DNA of 6,285 bases from CAIMDX01 sp041652155 (GTDB taxonomy: Bacteria; Patescibacteriota; Minisyncoccia; Minisyncoccales; JAQTVQ01). Location of the stretch: contig JBAZHV010000031.1 of NCBI GenBank assembly GCA_041652155.1, positions 1 to 6,285 on the forward strand. The letters are read 5' to 3'. Below the pieces are notes generated by a model that was not told the DNA's origin, did not search any database, and saw only the letters and a list, made by a program, of their open reading frames with translations. Position 1 is the first letter of the stretch. Every line of letters starts with the position of its first letter. The position numbers and the translations under genes are program-made. Below, one piece after another: positions 6,169-6,285 of the stretch.

Positions 6169-6285
6169 AGAATACCGTCTGGCAAAAAATCTCACCCAGG
6201 AAAGTTTGGCCGATCTTGCAGGAGTAAGAAGGGAAACCATCGTATTTGTCGAGCAGGGGAAATATGTGCCGTCGCTGAAGCTGGC
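6137..6285 (+). CDS. Small XRE-family DNA-binding regulator (3' end outside window)
   Basis: The first 49 residues are visible, starting MPKIKLTTKIKEYR. They contain a typical Cro/C1-type helix-turn-helix: KEYRLAKNLTQESLADLAGV (about 11-30), then RRETIVFVEQGKYVPSLKL (31-49). The TQxxLA, GV and E-GKYxPSL features are those of compact XRE regulators of about 65-70 residues (the YozG-like type), so about 20 residues are probably missing. The start overlaps the membrane gene by 32 bases in another frame; no strong Shine-Dalgarno is seen, so coupling is likely. It probably represses its own operon through the inverted repeats at 5713-5746. A toxin-antitoxin role is not supported: the partner looks like a membrane protein of DUF2178 type rather than a known toxin. 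Confidence 0.88.
   Translation, partial: MPKIKLTTKIKEYRLAKNLTQESLADLAGVRRETIVFVEQGKYVPSLKL

Noticed and set aside
5761..6285. Toxin-antitoxin pair
   Set aside because: The regulator is XRE-like, but its partner is a 135-residue four-helix membrane protein of DUF2178 type, larger than typical membrane toxins; gene order and family do not match a known system.

Overview
The window looks like a piece of a Candidatus Patescibacteria (CPR) genome, most likely Parcubacteria. Evidence: a 23S rRNA that is clearly bacterial but divergent; a penicillin-binding protein 2 whose cytoplasmic N-terminus carries the motif EIEPDEIFWD, which I associate with PBP2 of that group; a compact mreC-mreD-PBP2 cluster with overlapping genes; AT-rich spacers with TTTTCAA-type repeats; and weak or absent Shine-Dalgarno sequences at several starts. 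The assignment is inference from memory of the group, not from a search. UGA appears to be an ordinary stop (it ends mreC in a TGATG overlap), so I see no sign of the recoded UGA of Gracilibacteria/Absconditabacteria.

Layout, all genes on the + strand. (1) 1-1296: the 3' part of a 23S rRNA gene, cut by the window edge, then a 43-base spacer and a complete 5S rRNA (1340-1458). No tRNA lies between them. (2) 1464-1531: a duplicated hairpin terminator closing the rRNA operon. (3) 1532-1862: a 330-base non-coding stretch with degenerate TTTTCAA repeats, a 9-bp hairpin and, at its end, a good sigma70-type promoter. (4) 1863-4997: a cell-elongation operon, mreC, a short mreD and PBP2 (mrdA), with 1-base and 41-base overlaps. 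(5) 4998-5623: a two-promoter region, greA and a strong intrinsic terminator. (6) 5693-6285: a separate promoter with overlapping inverted repeats (a probable operator), a four-helix membrane protein of DUF2178 type, and the 5' part of a small XRE-family repressor-like gene that overlaps it and runs off the window.

How they work together: MreC, MreD and PBP2 are parts of the elongasome that makes side-wall peptidoglycan; mreB and rodA are not in this window. GreA rescues backtracked RNA polymerase and has its own promoters. The last two genes look like a self-regulated cassette in which the XRE protein probably binds the inverted repeats over the promoter. The points most worth a second look are that operator/DUF2178/XRE cassette, the altered helix 69-71 bases and long helix 79 of the 23S rRNA, the shared-arm terminator after 5S, and the unusually short MreD.
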